Source: CAYOWK01 sp964407665
GTDB taxonomy: Bacteria; Pseudomonadota; Alphaproteobacteria; Caulobacterales; Hyphomonadaceae
NCBI GenBank assembly: GCA_964407665.1
Contig: CAYOWK010000081.1
Location: 1-9,550 of the forward strand
Length of the DNA: 9,550 nucleotides
Direction of reading: 5' to 3'
Shown here piece after piece: positions 7,467 through 9,550 of this stretch (positions are counted from its first letter, which is position 1; every line of letters starts with the position of its first letter). The position numbers and the translations under genes were made by a program. The notes under the pieces were generated by a model. That model was given only the letters and a program-made list of their open reading frames with translations. It made no database searches and was not told the DNA's origin.

Positions 7467-9218
7467 ATGACCGGCATCTTGCGGAACAACGGCGTGCTCG
7501 CAGCGGCGATCGCGCTTGCGGGGGCGCTGCTGTCCTGGCTCTGGCTCGACGGCGTCGCCGTGTTCGGGATCGACGACGCAAACATCACCCATGTCTACGC
7601 CCGCAACCTGGCCTCAGGTCTGGGCCCTGTCTATTATCCGGGCGGACCCGCGGTCGAAGGCTCGACATCGACGCTTTGGACGCTGGTCAACACGCTCCTG
7701 TGGAGCCTCTTCGGCGGCTGGCCGCCAGCCTTTGTCGCCACATGCCTTGCCCTGTGCGGCGTGAGCGTCTGGCTCGGTCTTCGCGCGCTCCGCATGGTTC
7801 AGGACGCAACCGGAACACAGTGGCAGCCGGCCGGCCTCGTTGTGGCGGCCATCTTCCTTAGCGTCCCGACCTTCTTCTCATGGAACGTCTGGTCGCTGAT
7901 GGACATCACGCTGTGGACCGTCGTGCTCACCGCCGCGACCGTCCAGCTGGCGTTCCTTGTAGCGCTGCCGCAACCGACACTCCGCGCCGCCATCGTCTCT
8001 GGCGTGCTGCAGGTTCTGACCGTCGCGTGCAGGCCGGAAGGCGTCGCCATCGCTGCCGGCCAGCTGGTTCTGGCGCTTGGCGTCATCGCCCTTCTGGCGC
8101 CTGCGGACCCGTTCCGGCTGCGCAAGGCTGTCCTTGTCGCGTCTGGCGGTCTGGCCGCGCTGGCTGCATTTGCCCTGATGACCGCCGGGCGGGTTGCGAT
8201 CTTCGGTTATCCGCTGCCGAACACCTACTACGCCAAGGTGTCCAGCAACTGGGGCGAGCGGCTCGCCGACGGTCTGGCCTATTGCCTCGAGGCCGCCCGC
8301 GACATGCCTGTGCTTGTGATCGGGGCCCTCGCCTGGGCCGTGTTGCTCGCCGCCTGCCTCATGAAGCGCGACACGGACCCCGCTGGCCGGACGCGGGCGC
8401 TCGGCGTCGCCGTGATGCTATGGTCGCCCGTGCTGGGTCTTGTCGCCACGACCATCCTGTCCGGCGGAGACCATTTCCGCGAGCAGCGCTTCTTCCAGCC
8501 CCTGCTGCCGCTGCTGGCTGCGGGCATCGCGGGCGCCATCTCGCTGGCTGCGGCGGGACCGGTGACGCGGCGCCCCCTGATTCCGCGCATGCTGGCCGCC
8601 GGGGCGATGGCGGCGCTGGTTGTGACCGCTGTCTCGCAATGGACGCGGAAGCCTCACATCGGGTTCGAGTTCTTCATCGCCAATTACGGCCGAGAAATCG
8701 GGACCCGCTTCAACGCCCTTGCGCCGGAGGGCGAGGCGCTATCCGTGGGCGTCATCACCGCCGGAGGCTTTGCACTGACCTACGCGCGCGGCCCGGTGCT
8801 GGACCTCATGGGGCTCAACTGGCCGGAGATGGCCCACAGCCCGCAGCCCAAGGTGGGCTTCAAGAACCACGCGGGGTTCGACCCGGAGATCTTCTGGCGT
8901 GCGGGCCCCGACATCGTCCTCAGCCTGGCGCGCGCCGATGGACGCGAGGGCCGCGTCCGTGTCCACTATGTCGAGGACCTCGTCCTGAAGGGCCTTCTGC
9001 GGTCCGACCGGTTCCGGGCGGCCTACCAGCCCTTCCGGCTCGGGGAGGGGCCAACCGCCATCCATTCCTTCGGCCGCCGCGCATGGCTGGCTTCGACGAG
9101 CGCGCCAGGGATTTCCGCCCTCGACTGGTCCGGCGTGGACATCGAGCGCGGCTTCGAGGGACCGGCGGACAACGAAGCTATCGAGCCCGCCGCGAACGAG
9201 ATCGCCATCTCGCGCTGA
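7467..9218 (+). CDS. Polytopic GT-C glycosyltransferase-like membrane protein (AftB-like)
   Basis: This is a 583-residue integral membrane protein with about nine or ten hydrophobic segments up to residue ~390, followed by a ~190-residue soluble C-terminal part. The first outside loop carries FGIDDANITHVYARNLASGLG with Asp36-Asp37, then PGGPAVEGSTSTLW. Further on are CRPEG and GYPLPNTYYAK. This set matches GT-C enzymes related to mycobacterial arabinofuranosyltransferase AftB and similar uncharacterised Gram-negative proteins, which use lipid-linked sugar donors on the periplasmic side, the acidic pair being the presumed catalytic site. The C-terminal part has VLDLMGLNWPEMA, also seen in these relatives. 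The ATG at 7467 was chosen for its G-run (7458-7463) ribosome site. An ATG at 7446 in the same frame (seven more residues) is an alternative, especially if the message is leaderless. No other sugar genes flank it, so donor and acceptor are unknown. It ends 12 bases from the convergent moxR-type gene. Confidence 0.82.
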   Translation: MTGILRNNGVLAAAIALAGALLSWLWLDGVAVFGIDDANITHVYARNLASGLGPVYYPGGPAVEGSTSTLWTLVNTLLWSLFGGWPPAFVATCLALCGVSVWLGLRALRMVQDATGTQWQPAGLVVAAIFLSVPTFFSWNVWSLMDITLWTVVLTAATVQLAFLVALPQPTLRAAIVSGVLQVLTVACRPEGVAIAAGQLVLALGVIALLAPADPFRLRKAVLVASGGLAALAAFALMTAGRVAIFGYPLPNTYYAKVSSNWGERLADGLAYCLEAARDMPVLVIGALAWAVLLAACLMKRDTDPAGRTRALGVAVMLWSPVLGLVATTILSGGDHFREQRFFQPLLPLLAAGIAGAISLAAAGPVTRRPLIPRMLAAGAMAALVVTAVSQWTRKPHIGFEFFIANYGREIGTRFNALAPEGEALSVGVITAGGFALTYARGPVLDLMGLNWPEMAHSPQPKVGFKNHAGFDPEIFWRAGPDIVLSLARADGREGRVRVHYVEDLVLKGLLRSDRFRAAYQPFRLGEGPTAIHSFGRRAWLASTSAPGISALDWSGVDIERGFEGPADNEAIEPAANEIAISR

Positions 9219-9230
9219 GCGGCCCGTCGC

Positions 9231-9550
9231 CTAGCCGTTCTCGCGCCGCGCCAGGAAGGCGAGGCGTTCGAACAGCGCCAGGTCCTGCTCGTTCTTCAGC
9301 AGCGCGCCGTGCAGGGGAGGGACCAGCTTGTTGGGGTTCTTCTCGCGCAGCGTGGCGACGTCGATGTCTTCCGACACCAGCAGCTTGATCCAGTCCAGCA
9401 GCTCGGACGTGGACGGCTTCTTCTTCAGGCCCGGCACGTCGCGCATCTTGTAGAAGGTGGTGAGCGCCTCCGAGATCATCTTCTTCTTGATGCCGGGGAA
9501 GTGGACCTCGACAATGTCCGCCATCGTCTGGTCGTCGGGGAACTTGATGT
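9231..9550 (-). CDS. MoxR-family AAA+ ATPase, C-terminal part (5' end outside window)
   Basis: This is the C-terminal ~105 residues of a MoxR-type AAA+ ATPase, a chaperone-like ATPase usually paired with a von Willebrand factor A protein to insert cofactors or remodel complexes. The frame runs off the window edge: upstream of an internal Met (9524), IKFPDDQT precedes MADIVEVHFPGIKKK. Visible family features are the lid-domain segment PSTSELLDWIKLLVSEDID, the downstream KLVPPLHGALLKNEQDLALFERLAFLARR, and the stop TAG at 9233-9231. The Walker A and B motifs lie outside the window, so catalytic integrity cannot be judged. The 3' end is convergent with the GT-C gene, 12 bases away. The identity is confident from the conserved C-terminal block found in many alphaproteobacterial MoxR proteins of about 280 residues. 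Confidence 0.88.
   Translation of the reverse strand, partial: IKFPDDQTMADIVEVHFPGIKKKMISEALTTFYKMRDVPGLKKKPSTSELLDWIKLLVSEDIDVATLREKNPNKLVPPLHGALLKNEQDLALFERLAFLARRENG

Noticed and set aside
7356..7592. Upstream extension of the alpha/beta hydrolase to 7592
   Set aside because: The added 79 residues have no alpha/beta-hydrolase similarity and overlap the divergent GT-C start; the ATG at 7355 has a ribosome site and begins the core fold.
7880..9388. A 502-codon plus-strand open frame overlapping the GT-C gene and the moxR end
   Set aside because: It has Arg/Gly/Pro-rich composition with no family motifs and runs across two real genes in other frames, as expected for a high-GC shadow frame.

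Overview
This is a GC-rich chromosomal window from an alphaproteobacterium, most likely of the Caulobacterales/Maricaulales (Hyphomonadaceae-like) type. The basis is the base composition, a long GyrB of the Gram-negative type, a CC0125/CC1285-type lipoprotein (a family named after Caulobacter locus tags) and the end of an alphaproteobacterial MoxR-type ATPase. This is inference from protein resemblance; no 16S or marker phylogeny was possible. No rRNA, tRNA, CRISPR array, insertion sequence or integrase was seen. No gene-free stretch is longer than about 130 bases.

Layout. The window opens inside gyrB (plus strand, ends 1584), with anomalous sequence in its first ~60 bases. Convergent to it is a minus-strand run that is transcribed from 4956 down to 1597: a secreted peptide-amidase-like lipoprotein, a small three-helix membrane protein, a CC0125/CC1285-type lipoprotein, and a metallo-beta-lactamase-fold lipoprotein resembling N-acyl-homoserine lactonases. 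Three of these four products carry lipobox signal peptides, so the run is cell-envelope in character. Divergent from the amidase, across a 126-base gap, is the most unusual gene of the window (5083-6594). It encodes a 503-residue protein joining a cytoplasmic TIR domain, one membrane helix, a long Pro/Ala-rich linker with two short W...YL..FP-like repeats, and a C-terminal TonB-type domain that should lie in the periplasm.

Convergent to the TIR gene is an alpha/beta hydrolase (7355-6657). Divergent from that is a large polytopic GT-C glycosyltransferase-like protein (7467-9218) of the AftB/arabinofuranosyltransferase-like type. It ends 12 bases from the convergent 3' end of a MoxR-family AAA+ ATPase gene that continues beyond the window.

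How the genes may relate. gyrB and moxR are ordinary housekeeping or conserved genes. The centre is an envelope cluster: lipoprotein hydrolases able in principle to cut amides and lactones outside the cytoplasm, next to a trans-envelope TIR/TonB-type protein. A working hypothesis is that the TIR-TM-TonB_C protein is a one-protein signalling or defence device, with the periplasmic TonB-like end sensing the envelope or TonB-dependent receptors and the TIR end acting on NAD+ or on protein partners. The domain order is seen in the sequence; the function is inference.
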